A stretch of 37,012 bases of DNA from JAWKUK01 sp964402175 (GTDB lineage: Bacteria > Planctomycetota > UBA1135 > GCA-002686595). Below the pieces are notes generated by a model. That model was not told the origin of the DNA and ran no database searches. It worked only from the letters and a program-made list of their open reading frames with translations. The DNA lies in contig CAYOBN010000050.1 in the NCBI GenBank assembly GCA_964402175.1, positions 1 to 37,012 on the forward strand, written 5' to 3'. Numbering within the stretch: position 1 is the first letter of the stretch; each line of letters begins with the position of its first letter. Both the position numbers and the translations under genes were made by a program. Of this stretch, positions 7,866 to 15,445 are shown in pieces.

Positions 7866-10055
7866 ATGTCGCACACGCTCATCCTCCTCGCTGCTGCCCT
7901 CGCTCCCCAGGGCAACGGCCCCGTTCCGGATCCGAACGATCCGCTCTCCTCCCTCGCCGTCATCCAGGCGGTCGAGGGTGCTGGCTCGATCCCCGAGCTG
8001 ACCCGTCGCCTCGTCGACCTCGAGGTCGCGGGTACGCTGCCCGCGTCGGCCTTCTTCCCGGTCGCTGCCTCGAGCAGTGACACGGTCCGCTCGATCCGCG
8101 GCACGACCAGCGCGGTCGTCCTCAAGTGGCTCGACTCGCTCGACGGCACCAACACCGCCGACACGCCCCGCTTCGGCGCGAACTGCGACTATGTCACGTT
8201 CTTCGGCGACGGCTGGAACTCCGACTGGTCCGGCCAAGTCATCGGCTCGGCGCCCCAGTATCGCGGTTCGAGCGACTCCGGCTGGGTTTGGGTCAACCAC
8301 GAGTACGTCTCGAACTCGCAGCCCAACCTGACGAGCGCCCCGACGGGCCAGTTCCTGACCCTCGCCAAGTTCCTGCGCGACCTCGGCGTGTACTCGCACG
8401 ATGTCACCGGCAACGTCTGGACGCTCGAGCAGCGCAACCGCATCGACTTTGAGCACAAGCGCCAGCTGGGCGGCTCGTGGACTCGCATCGTCAAGAACCC
8501 GCAGACCGGCAAGTTCGAGGTCGACACGACCGCGCCGAACCGCCGCTACGACGCGACGGGCAACACCGCGGTCCGCGTGACCGGCCTCGGCATCGGCCCG
8601 ACGAGCGACTTCCGTGACCACGACGAAGCTGGCGAGAACCTCCCGGCCAGCGTCGTCTCCGGTATCCAGGGTGACTGCTCGGGCGCCACGACCCCGTGGG
8701 GCACGATCATCACCGCGGAAGAGAACGTCCAGGACTACTTCGGCGACTTCGAGCCGACCTGGTCGAGCGGCCAGCGCTTCAACGCGGGCAACGGCTTCGA
8801 CCCGGGCAGCAACGTGTCGCCGGTGTACGAGCCCTCGCGCTCCAGCGACTTCGGCCGCATGTCGAACGTGAAGGACCGCCACACGCGCGACCTCTACGGG
8901 TTCCTCGTCGAGATCGATCCGGGCGTCGAGTCCAGCGTCGCGTACACGGGTCTCTCTGCCGGTGGCGATGGCTCCGGTCACCGTAAGCTCGGCGCGATGG
9001 GCCGCGCTCGCTGGGAGAACGCTTCGTTTGTCACCGGCGCGGACTGGAAGCTGATCGACGGTCAGCCGATCGTCTTCTACGCCGCCAACGATCGCCGCAG
9101 CGGTCGCGTGTGGAAGTTCGTCACGTCCGGCGTCTACACCAGCGGCATGACGAAGGCGCAGGTCCGTGACCTGCTCGACAACGGCGACCTGTACGTCGCG
9201 CACTTCGCTGGCCTCGACAACCGGACGGGTCAGACAATGCTCGCCACGGGCGTTCCCCCGACCGAAGCCAACCCGGGTGTGGGTCGCTGGATCAAGTTCT
9301 CCGTCAACAGCACCGACGTCCCGCCGAACGCGGCGGCGCTCGGCCTGCCGAACATCACGGTCGGCGAGGCGCTGCGCGACAAGGACTACAACGGCATCGG
9401 CGGCTTCCCGAACGACAACATCGCGAAGAAGTGCCTCTTCACGGCGGCGATGAAGCTCGGCGTGATGGAGCTCAACCGTCCCGAGGACGTCGACTGGAAC
9501 CCGATGGACCCGAGCGGCACGCCGCGCCTCTACATCGCGTTCACGAACCACACCGCCCAGGTCGCGCTGAACCAGGACGGCGTGCTCTACCCGACCGCGC
9601 AGCACAGCTCGCAGTCGCCGAACCGTGGTGACAGCCTCGGCTCGATCATGGCGCTCGAAGAAGCGAACGCGGGCAACCCGGCGCTTTCGATGACCTTCAC
9701 CTACCGCACCGTGTGGCGCGGTACGCTTGGGACGGGCATCTACGACGCCGCTAACGTCGACCAGATCATGATCGACAGCATCGGCGGCGTTTGGTTCGGC
9801 ACCGACGGCAACTTCGGCCGCAACGGCCACTCCGACGCCGTGTACTACCTGGACCTGAACCCGGCCCACCAGGCCGGCCAGCCGGGTGTCGTCAACGCGA
9901 CGTTCGGTCTGCCCTTCCGCGTTGCGGCGGTCCCGTCCGACGCCGAAGCGACCGGCCCGGCCTTCACGCCGGACGAGAAGTCGCTCTTCATCGCAGTGCA
10001 GCACCCGGGTGAGAACTTCGTGTCGAACCCGTCGACCTGGCCGCAGAACCGCTGA
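7866..10055 (+). CDS. phoX: PhoX-family (DUF839) secreted phosphatase
   Basis: The 729-residue protein belongs to the PhoX/DUF839 family of Ca/Fe-dependent alkaline phosphatases, six-bladed propellers that release phosphate from monoesters outside the cytoplasm. Family stretches visible are WVNHEY (142-147), GDCSGATTPWGTIITAEEN with Cys271 corresponding to the iron-ligand cysteine, LGAMGRARWEN, and near the C-terminus EATGPAFTPDEKSLFIAVQ. The leader is only about 15 residues (MSHTLILLAAALAPQG) with no twin arginine, whereas characterised PhoX enzymes use the Tat pathway. An in-frame stop upstream, with no alternative start before it, rules out a longer leader. Activity on phosphate esters is inferred from family; some DUF839 proteins have unknown substrates. 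Confidence 0.85.
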   Translation: MSHTLILLAAALAPQGNGPVPDPNDPLSSLAVIQAVEGAGSIPELTRRLVDLEVAGTLPASAFFPVAASSSDTVRSIRGTTSAVVLKWLDSLDGTNTADTPRFGANCDYVTFFGDGWNSDWSGQVIGSAPQYRGSSDSGWVWVNHEYVSNSQPNLTSAPTGQFLTLAKFLRDLGVYSHDVTGNVWTLEQRNRIDFEHKRQLGGSWTRIVKNPQTGKFEVDTTAPNRRYDATGNTAVRVTGLGIGPTSDFRDHDEAGENLPASVVSGIQGDCSGATTPWGTIITAEENVQDYFGDFEPTWSSGQRFNAGNGFDPGSNVSPVYEPSRSSDFGRMSNVKDRHTRDLYGFLVEIDPGVESSVAYTGLSAGGDGSGHRKLGAMGRARWENASFVTGADWKLIDGQPIVFYAANDRRSGRVWKFVTSGVYTSGMTKAQVRDLLDNGDLYVAHFAGLDNRTGQTMLATGVPPTEANPGVGRWIKFSVNSTDVPPNAAALGLPNITVGEALRDKDYNGIGGFPNDNIAKKCLFTAAMKLGVMELNRPEDVDWNPMDPSGTPRLYIAFTNHTAQVALNQDGVLYPTAQHSSQSPNRGDSLGSIMALEEANAGNPALSMTFTYRTVWRGTLGTGIYDAANVDQIMIDSIGGVWFGTDGNFGRNGHSDAVYYLDLNPAHQAGQPGVVNATFGLPFRVAAVPSDAEATGPAFTPDEKSLFIAVQHPGENFVSNPSTWPQNR

Positions 10056-10092
10056 GCCACGCGAGGCGCACTCCGGTGCGCGAGACACCTCC

Positions 10093-10128
10093 GGCGGCCC
10101 CGCGGTAGCGCGCGGTCGGCGGGCCGCC
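10093..10128 (+). terminator. possible terminator hairpin after phoX
   Basis: GGCGGCCC and GGGCCGCC form a perfect eight-pair stem with a 20-base loop, beginning 38 bases after the phoX stop. No T tract follows. It lies in the GC-rich sequence beside the assembly gap, where base accuracy may be low. Confidence 0.4.
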
Positions 10129-10192
10129 CCCCGACCCGCCAACAAACCCCAAACGGCGTAAAAACCCCACCCAGAGATGCAGAGCAGCGAGT

Positions 10193-10202
10193 NNNNNNNN
10201 NN
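10193..10202. other. assembly gap (ten N)
   Basis: Ten N join two contigs, so the true distance between phoX and the dihaem cytochrome is unknown. The sequences at about 10078-10135 and 10224-10286 on either side resemble each other, which may mark a repeat that broke the assembly. Confidence 0.98.
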
Positions 10203-10296
10203 CCCCGCGCGGCCCACCCGGGGGCGCGACACCCCTCCGGGGGCCCGGGGACCGCCGTCGCGGGGGGGCCCGCCCGCATCCCCGACATCTACCCCC

Positions 10297-11955
10297 ATGC
10301 TGCGTATCCTCCCCACCCTGAGCTTCAGCGCTGCGTTTCCGCTCCTCGCGCTGGCGTTGGCGCCGAACGGCGACGACGACACGTACGACCCGCTGGCGTT
10401 TGCGAAGAGCCGCGGTGTGCCGAAGGACACCAACTGGGAGGCGACCGTGCCGCCCGCGTGTTACACGAAGACCGACGGGGTCTCGAACCCGTGCTGGGTG
10501 TGCCACACGGTCGGCGTTGCGCCGAACGACCTGGTCGATCGCGACCTGCAAGCGGAATACGCCTTCAGCGATGTCGCGCTGACGAACCACTGGGCAAGCC
10601 TCTTCACCGATCGCCGCGCGGAGGCCAGCGCGATCAGCGACGACGAAGCGCGCGCTTGGTTCGGCGGGGACAACTACACACCGCTGCGTAAAGCGCTCGC
10701 GCAGGTACCCCGCGAGGAGTTCCCGGGTTACCGGCCCGACCTCGACTTCGACCGCGGGTTCGACGCCGAGGGTTTTGCGCGCGACGGTAGCGGCTGGCGG
10801 GCGGTGCGCTACAAACCGTTCCCCGGCACGTTCTGGCCGACCAACGGCTCGACCGACGATGTCTTCGTGCGTTTGCCCGCGCTGTTCCGCACCCAAGGGG
10901 GTGTGCTGACGCGCGAGATCGAGAAGGCCAACCTGACGCTGCTGGAGGTCGCGCTCGCCGCGGACCCGCGCACGGTCGAGGCCGCCGCCATCGAACACCC
11001 GATCGAACCGCTCGACGAGCGCGTTCTGGGCTTCGACCTGGACAAAGACGGCGCGCTGCGCCCGTTCACGACGACGCTGCGCGGGCTGCCCGCGCGGTAT
11101 TTCGGCGACGCGCATGAGGTGCTCGTCGAGCGCTACGTGAACCCCGAGGGCGTCGAGTACCTGCACAGCGTGCGTTACGTCGACCTGCAGAGCCCGACGG
11201 CCCACTCGCGCCGCATGAAAGAGCTGCGCTGGTCGCGCAAGGACCTTGGGCTCGACGCTTGGGCCCGGCAGCGGGCGTACGAAGAAGAGTACGAAGCCAA
11301 AGAGCGCGGGATCGTGCCCTACTTCCAGGGCGGGCCCGACATCGGCCTCTCGAACGACTTCGGCTGGCGCCTGCAAGGTTTCATCGAAGACGCCTCGGGT
11401 CGCTTGCGTTTGCAGTCCGACGAAGAGCAGCGGTTCTGCATGGGCTGCCACTCTTCGCTCGGTGTGACGGTCGATCAGACGTTCACGCTGCCGCGCAAAG
11501 TGCCGGGGCTCGCCGGCTGGCGCTACCAGGACCTACAGGGTATGCAAGATGCGCCGCAGGTCGGCCACGCGCAGCCCGAGGTCCTGACCTACCTCGAGCG
11601 CGTCCGCGGCGGCGACGAGTTCCGCTCGAACACCGAGATGCTCGCTCGCTTCTTCGACGCGGACGGGGCCGTGTTGCGCGAGACGGTGCTGCAGTCCGCG
11701 CCGGGTGGTCCGCGCGACCTCACCGCGCTGCTCCTGCCCAGTGAGCGGCGCGCGCTCGACCTCGCGAAGGCGTACATGGTGCTGGTGCGTTTGCAGCGCT
11801 TCGACCTCGGGCGCGATGCGCTGCTCGCGCCCCTGGAGAACGTACACGCGACGATCGAGAACGGCGACACCGCCCTGGGCGAGAGCGGGCTCATTTTCGA
11901 CGATGGCCGGCTCTGGCTCGATTGGGCGTGGCGTCCGACGCCGGCGGCCGACTGA
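10297..11955 (+). CDS. secreted dihaem c-type cytochrome of unknown role
   Basis: The product has 552 residues. A signal peptide covers residues about 1-22 (MLRILPTLSFSAAFPLLALA). Two haem c sites are present: CWVCH at 66-70 and CMGCH at 381-385, separated by more than 300 residues, so the two haem domains are far apart in sequence. Extra cysteines at the first site (PPACYTKTDGVSNPCWVCH) might form a disulfide. The part between is rich in acidic and aromatic residues, with no catalytic motif I recognise. The start is the ATG at 10297, just before the signal peptide; the frame remains open back through the assembly gap, but that part is GC-rich noise. A role in periplasmic electron transfer or as a redox enzyme is inferred from the haem sites only. 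Confidence 0.75.
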   Translation: MLRILPTLSFSAAFPLLALALAPNGDDDTYDPLAFAKSRGVPKDTNWEATVPPACYTKTDGVSNPCWVCHTVGVAPNDLVDRDLQAEYAFSDVALTNHWASLFTDRRAEASAISDDEARAWFGGDNYTPLRKALAQVPREEFPGYRPDLDFDRGFDAEGFARDGSGWRAVRYKPFPGTFWPTNGSTDDVFVRLPALFRTQGGVLTREIEKANLTLLEVALAADPRTVEAAAIEHPIEPLDERVLGFDLDKDGALRPFTTTLRGLPARYFGDAHEVLVERYVNPEGVEYLHSVRYVDLQSPTAHSRRMKELRWSRKDLGLDAWARQRAYEEEYEAKERGIVPYFQGGPDIGLSNDFGWRLQGFIEDASGRLRLQSDEEQRFCMGCHSSLGVTVDQTFTLPRKVPGLAGWRYQDLQGMQDAPQVGHAQPEVLTYLERVRGGDEFRSNTEMLARFFDADGAVLRETVLQSAPGGPRDLTALLLPSERRALDLAKAYMVLVRLQRFDLGRDALLAPLENVHATIENGDTALGESGLIFDDGRLWLDWAWRPTPAAD

Positions 11956-11972
11956 TCGGTCTTGCGTGTGGG

Positions 11973-12548
11973 TCAGTCCTCGGGTCGGAGCGCCTCCGAC
12001 CCGAGCGGCTGGCCTGCGAGATCCACTGCGATGAGCTCGCGGCTCTCCAGCTCGAACGCCGCGAACTCCAGCGCCGGCGCGATGCGCTGCGCGGCGGTGT
12101 AGCCCGCGAGCTCGACGAGGCGCTGGCGCCAGGCCGCGGCGTCGAGGTTGAACTGCACGAGGGCGGCATCGCTGCGCGCTGTGGTGGGAGCGGGCCGCGC
12201 CGCGAGCCAATCGGCGAGGGTCAGGCCGCGCGGGTCGTCCGCGGGCCAGCCCGCGAGCGTCGCGAGGCGCTGGGCGCTGGCCGCGCGGCGCTCGCTCGGA
12301 CCCGACCAACCGGAGCGCTCGTGGTCATCCCAGGAGGGGAGCTCCGTCCGCGTCCGCGGTGAGGCCACCGACACCGGTCGCTCTGCTGCGGCGGCCAGGT
12401 CGGCCCGCGAGAGCGCTCGGTCCTCCAGCGCCTCGGAGGAGTCCTGACGGTCGACGACCGCCGCGCCGAGGACCGTCGGCCGCAACGCGAGCCAGGCCAA
12501 TCCGCCGCAGGCGATCGACCCGATGAACGCGAGGGAGGCACGCCGCAT
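11973..12548 (-). CDS. membrane-anchored protein of unknown function
   Basis: The gene encodes 191 residues. An N-terminal hydrophobic segment (residues about 5-25, SLAFIGSIACGGLAWLALRP) is probably an uncleaved anchor or a signal peptide. The remainder is Ala/Arg-rich and charged, with the helical segment RSDAALVQFNLDAAAWRQRL. No family is recognised. It is convergent with the dihaem cytochrome gene, with only 17 bases between stops, and divergent from the coiled-coil gene starting at 12720. The frame continues far upstream on this strand, opposite that gene, but the extension is a shadow, so I start at the ATG at 12548. Confidence 0.5.
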   Translation of the reverse strand: MRRASLAFIGSIACGGLAWLALRPTVLGAAVVDRQDSSEALEDRALSRADLAAAAERPVSVASPRTRTELPSWDDHERSGWSGPSERRAASAQRLATLAGWPADDPRGLTLADWLAARPAPTTARSDAALVQFNLDAAAWRQRLVELAGYTAAQRIAPALEFAAFELESRELIAVDLAGQPLGSEALRPED

Positions 12549-12677
12549 CGCGGCAAGGTGCGCGCGGGCGGTCAGGGGGCCTTCAAGCGGGCGTGAAGCG
12601 ACTGTGGGCGATTTCCTGCGCGCGACCGGTCCATTCTCGGCCGGCGCTGCAGGAGTGGCCCTCGGGCGTCGATGTTT

Positions 12678-12703
12678 CCGACCGACCGACCGACCGACCG
12701 ACC
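12678..12703. repeat. tetranucleotide tandem repeat (CCGA)6 in a 5' leader
   Basis: Six copies of CCGA plus two further bases run uninterrupted and end 16 bases before the ATG at 12720. The repeat occupies the place where a Shine-Dalgarno would be expected. If read from the upstream in-frame ATG at 12672 it would encode a TDRP-type stretch, so copy number changes would also shift that longer frame. Confidence 0.8.
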
Positions 12704-12719
12704 TGTTTTGAACCACGCC

Positions 12720-14426
12720 ATGTCCCTGCACCCTGTCCGGATCCTGTTGGCCCTCTTCGTCGCGCTTTGCTGGGCGCTGCCCGCGTCGGCCTCCGACGTC
12801 AAACAAGCCGAGGCTGCGCTGAAGCGCGCCGAGGCGAACCTGCAGCTCGTCGACAGCGCCATCGGGCACCTGACGGCGCCGCCGAAGGGCTCGGCCGCGA
12901 AGCTCCAGCGTTCGCGGCTCGACCAGGCGCAGGCGGATGTGAAGGCTGCGGGGCAGCTCGTCGGGGCGCTGAAGGACGGCGGCGCGGGGGTCGCGGAGGT
13001 CCGCGCGCGGCTGACGGCGGCGGAGACGCTCGCCGCGAAGCTCGAGGGGATCTTGAGCGGGGCGCAGCCTCAGCCGCAGCCACAACCGCAACCGCAACCG
13101 CAACCGCAACCGCAACCGCAGCCCAAGCCAGGCCCGAGCCCGGCGCCGCAGCCTGCCCCGACTCCCGCGCCCGCCCCCGCGCCGGCACCTGCCAAGGTCA
13201 AGCTCGGTTACCCGCACGCCGACAACCTCAAGAACGCCGAGTTCAACCTGCGCCGCGTCGAAGGCGATGCCACGGCCCTGAGCGAGCTCGTCGCGGGCTG
13301 GCGCCAGGCCCCCGATCGACTCGCGATCGACCACCGCGCCACTGCGGGCGCGCTCGGCCGCGCCGTCGAAGCGCAGCGCCAAGCGGGTTTCGTGCGCGAC
13401 GGCCTGAAGAAGCTGCCCCCGAACGGCGAGGGGGTCGAAGAGGCCGGCGCGCGCCTCGCTGCGGCCGAGCAGGCGCTGACGACGGCGCTCGAGTTCGTCA
13501 GTCTGCTCGACGGGGAGCTGCGCGCCCTCGTCGATCCGCGCCGTTACCCCGACCTGCCCACTGACCTGGAGCGCGTCCGCGCGCTGGCGCAGCAGTACCA
13601 GGAACCCGCGACGTTCTTCCAAGCGCAGCGCGCCGCCGCGGCGGAGGCCTACGCACAGCGCGACGCAGCCCTTGCCGAGGTCCAGCGCGTCCGTGAGACC
13701 TACGCGCGGCTCGTGCAGCAGGACACCGAGGACGGCCGCCGCGTGCAGGGCATCACCGAGCACTTCCTCGGGCGCCACCAGGCTTTCCTTGCGGCCGCTG
13801 CGCAGAACGCGGCGGCGCTCCCGCAGGAGCTGCGCAAGGACCTCGCGAAGGTGGACCAAGCGGCCGACGAGGCCGTCGCCGCCAAACGCCCGCTGTGGTT
13901 CACCGGAGGCATCCCGCAGCAGTTCGGCTGGATCGACGAGAAGCTCGGGCTGCTCGCCGCGCTCGACCCCGCGGCGCACGTCGATCTGCAGCGCGAAGCA
14001 GAGACCCTACGCGCGTCGATCGCCGCACGCGCCGCTTCGTTGGCGGAGCTCATCATCCGCGAGAACCGGATGCCGAACGATGCGTATACCGGATCCGACC
14101 GCGATGCGATCCTCGCGATCGCCCGCGATGCGTGGGGCATCCAACAGCCCGGTTTCGAGCTGCTCAGCGTCCGCATCCCGGCCGAGACGTGGTCGCGTGA
14201 GACGAAATGGACCTACAGCAACGGAACGTGGTACTTCGTCGACGTCTCGACCATCCAGGTCCGACTGATCGTCGCCGACCCGAATGATGCAACACTGGCG
14301 GTCGATCAGCCCATCAACGTCAAGAAGGACCACCAGAAAGGCGACCGCATGATCGGCGTGCCGATGCGCGCGTTCGGTGAGACCTTGTCGCCGAACGCGT
14401 ACCTGTTGCGCACGCATGTAAGGTGA
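12720..14426 (+). CDS. secreted helical protein with Gln-Pro hinge, unknown function
   Basis: The 568-residue product has a clear signal peptide (MSLHPVRILLALFVALCWAL, cleaved near ASAS). An Ala/Glu/Lys-rich helical domain, probably coiled coil, follows to about residue 113. Next comes a hinge of ten Gln-Pro pairs and then Pro/Ala repeats, to about residue 158. After this lies a long, mostly helical domain (about 160-470). The C-terminal 100 residues are beta-rich, with TWSRETKWTYSNGTWYFVDV. The architecture suggests a cell-envelope structural or spacer protein; I recognise no enzyme motif. The start chosen precedes the signal peptide. An earlier in-frame ATG at 12672 would add a repeat-encoded N-terminus that spoils it. 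Confidence 0.65.
   Translation: MSLHPVRILLALFVALCWALPASASDVKQAEAALKRAEANLQLVDSAIGHLTAPPKGSAAKLQRSRLDQAQADVKAAGQLVGALKDGGAGVAEVRARLTAAETLAAKLEGILSGAQPQPQPQPQPQPQPQPQPQPKPGPSPAPQPAPTPAPAPAPAPAKVKLGYPHADNLKNAEFNLRRVEGDATALSELVAGWRQAPDRLAIDHRATAGALGRAVEAQRQAGFVRDGLKKLPPNGEGVEEAGARLAAAEQALTTALEFVSLLDGELRALVDPRRYPDLPTDLERVRALAQQYQEPATFFQAQRAAAAEAYAQRDAALAEVQRVRETYARLVQQDTEDGRRVQGITEHFLGRHQAFLAAAAQNAAALPQELRKDLAKVDQAADEAVAAKRPLWFTGGIPQQFGWIDEKLGLLAALDPAAHVDLQREAETLRASIAARAASLAELIIRENRMPNDAYTGSDRDAILAIARDAWGIQQPGFELLSVRIPAETWSRETKWTYSNGTWYFVDVSTIQVRLIVADPNDATLAVDQPINVKKDHQKGDRMIGVPMRAFGETLSPNAYLLRTHVR
13065..13124 (+). repeat. Gln-Pro codon repeat, including (CAACCG)6
   Basis: Twenty codons encode ten Gln-Pro pairs. 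Within them six perfect copies of CAACCG run from 13083 to 13118. The length is a multiple of three, so slippage would lengthen or shorten the hinge without breaking the frame. Confidence 0.85.
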
Positions 14427-14442
14427 TCGAAACCGCTCGCGT

Positions 14443-15216
14443 TCATTCGATGACTTTCCCGCAGTGCGGACAGTGCGCGGGTTCACGCCAGGACTCGCGC
14501 TCGCGACGGAGCTTCTGGAGCGCCTCGGAGAAGCCCCCCGCGAGGATGCCTGCTGGGAGCGCGAACATCCCGACCCCGAGGAGGGCCACCATCCCCCCCA
14601 GAATCTTGCCGAGCGGGGTCACGGGGGTCACATCGCCGTAGCCCACGGTGGTCAAGGTCGCCACGCCCCACCACATCGTCGCGGGGATCGAGTCGAAGCG
14701 TGGGTTGTCGCCGCGCTCGACCCAGTACATCGCCGTCGATGCGGCGACGAGCAGCATCAGCGCCACGGCGACGGAAACGAAGAGCTCGTCGCGGCGCTCG
14801 CGTACGACATCGACCAGCAGCATCAGACGTCGCGAATAACGTGCGAGGCGGATCAAGCGCAAGATCCGTAGCGGCCGCAGGTCGCCTGTCGTCGGTAGAG
14901 CGAGCACTAACAGGTCCACGAGCATCAGCGGAGTGAGCGCAAAGCGCAAGCGGCCCAGTACGGGGTGCGCGTAGCGCGGGTCCTCGGGGCAGGACCAGAG
15001 GCGCGCGAGGTACTCGACCGCGAAGATCGCGATCGAGATGCGCTCGAACCAGAGGAAGAACCGAGGTGCGAGGGCCTCGCAACCCTCGACCGTCGTCGCG
15101 ATCGCCACGGCGACGTTCGCGAGCACGAGCCCCGCGAGGAAGAGCGAGACCCGTTCGCCGACGGGATCGGAGCGTCGCTGGACGTCCAGCAGTTCATGCA
15201 CACGGGCGCGCTTCAT
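14443..15216 (-). CDS. voltage-gated potassium-type channel with zinc-ribbon-like tail
   Basis: The 257-residue protein has the six-segment plan of a voltage-gated cation channel: S1 about 24-44, S2 about 53-74, S3 about 90-109. S4 (about 113-134) carries arginines at every third or fourth position (LRPLRILRLIRLARYSRR). S5 is about 145-166, the pore helix and selectivity filter TLTTVGYGD are at 187-195, and S6 is about 203-230. The TVGYGD filter predicts potassium selectivity. The last 15 residues include CPHCGK at 249-253; this could be half of a zinc ribbon, pairing with another subunit in the tetramer. The start at the ATG at 15216 avoids an arginine-rich shadow upstream. It is convergent with the coiled-coil gene, with 16 bases between stops. 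Confidence 0.9.
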   Translation of the reverse strand: MKRARVHELLDVQRRSDPVGERVSLFLAGLVLANVAVAIATTVEGCEALAPRFFLWFERISIAIFAVEYLARLWSCPEDPRYAHPVLGRLRFALTPLMLVDLLVLALPTTGDLRPLRILRLIRLARYSRRLMLLVDVVRERRDELFVSVAVALMLLVAASTAMYWVERGDNPRFDSIPATMWWGVATLTTVGYGDVTPVTPLGKILGGMVALLGVGMFALPAGILAGGFSEALQKLRRERESWREPAHCPHCGKVIE

Positions 15217-15402
15217 GCCGTGATGGTCCGCCGCCGTCCCGGCTCGATCCAGGCGCCCGTGTCGGATTTCGGGAACCCGCGGCGCAGGCCGTTCCCCGGA
15301 CGCCCATCGGGCGGCTCCCCAGCGCAGTCCGCCGGTCCCGAGGGGCAGGCGGCTGAGGCGCGCGGGGGCATGCGAGCAGCCTTGCAGCAGCCACGGTACG
15401 CT

Positions 15403-15438
15403 GGGCGCTCCCTCTGAGGCGAGTCGGGGGGAGCGCCC
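15403..15438 (+). promoter_or_regulatory. hairpin covering the ribosome-binding region of the sigma factor gene
   Basis: GGGCGCTCCC (15403-15412) and GGGAGCGCCC (15429-15438) are perfect ten-base inverted copies with a 16-base loop, ending seven bases before the sigma factor ATG. The purine-rich GGGGGGAG that could serve as Shine-Dalgarno (15426-15433) lies partly in the right arm. Folded mRNA would therefore hide it. A DNA operator is the alternative reading. Confidence 0.5.
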
Positions 15439-15445
15439 TCTCACC

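Noticed and set aside
7626..10433. Long minus-strand open frame opposite phoX, running through the N gap
   Set aside because: It is antisense to a well-supported PhoX gene, rich in Arg/Ala/Val/Asp without domain signals, and crosses undetermined bases; a GC-rich shadow.
13065..13124. Regular short repeats considered as a CRISPR-like array
   Set aside because: Six-base units without spacers that stay in frame within a coding sequence; a codon repeat.
11973..13979. A 668-residue minus-strand frame opposite the Gln-Pro hinge protein
   Set aside because: The part beyond 12548 is Leu/Arg-rich antisense of repetitive codons; only the last 191 residues have a credible start and anchor.
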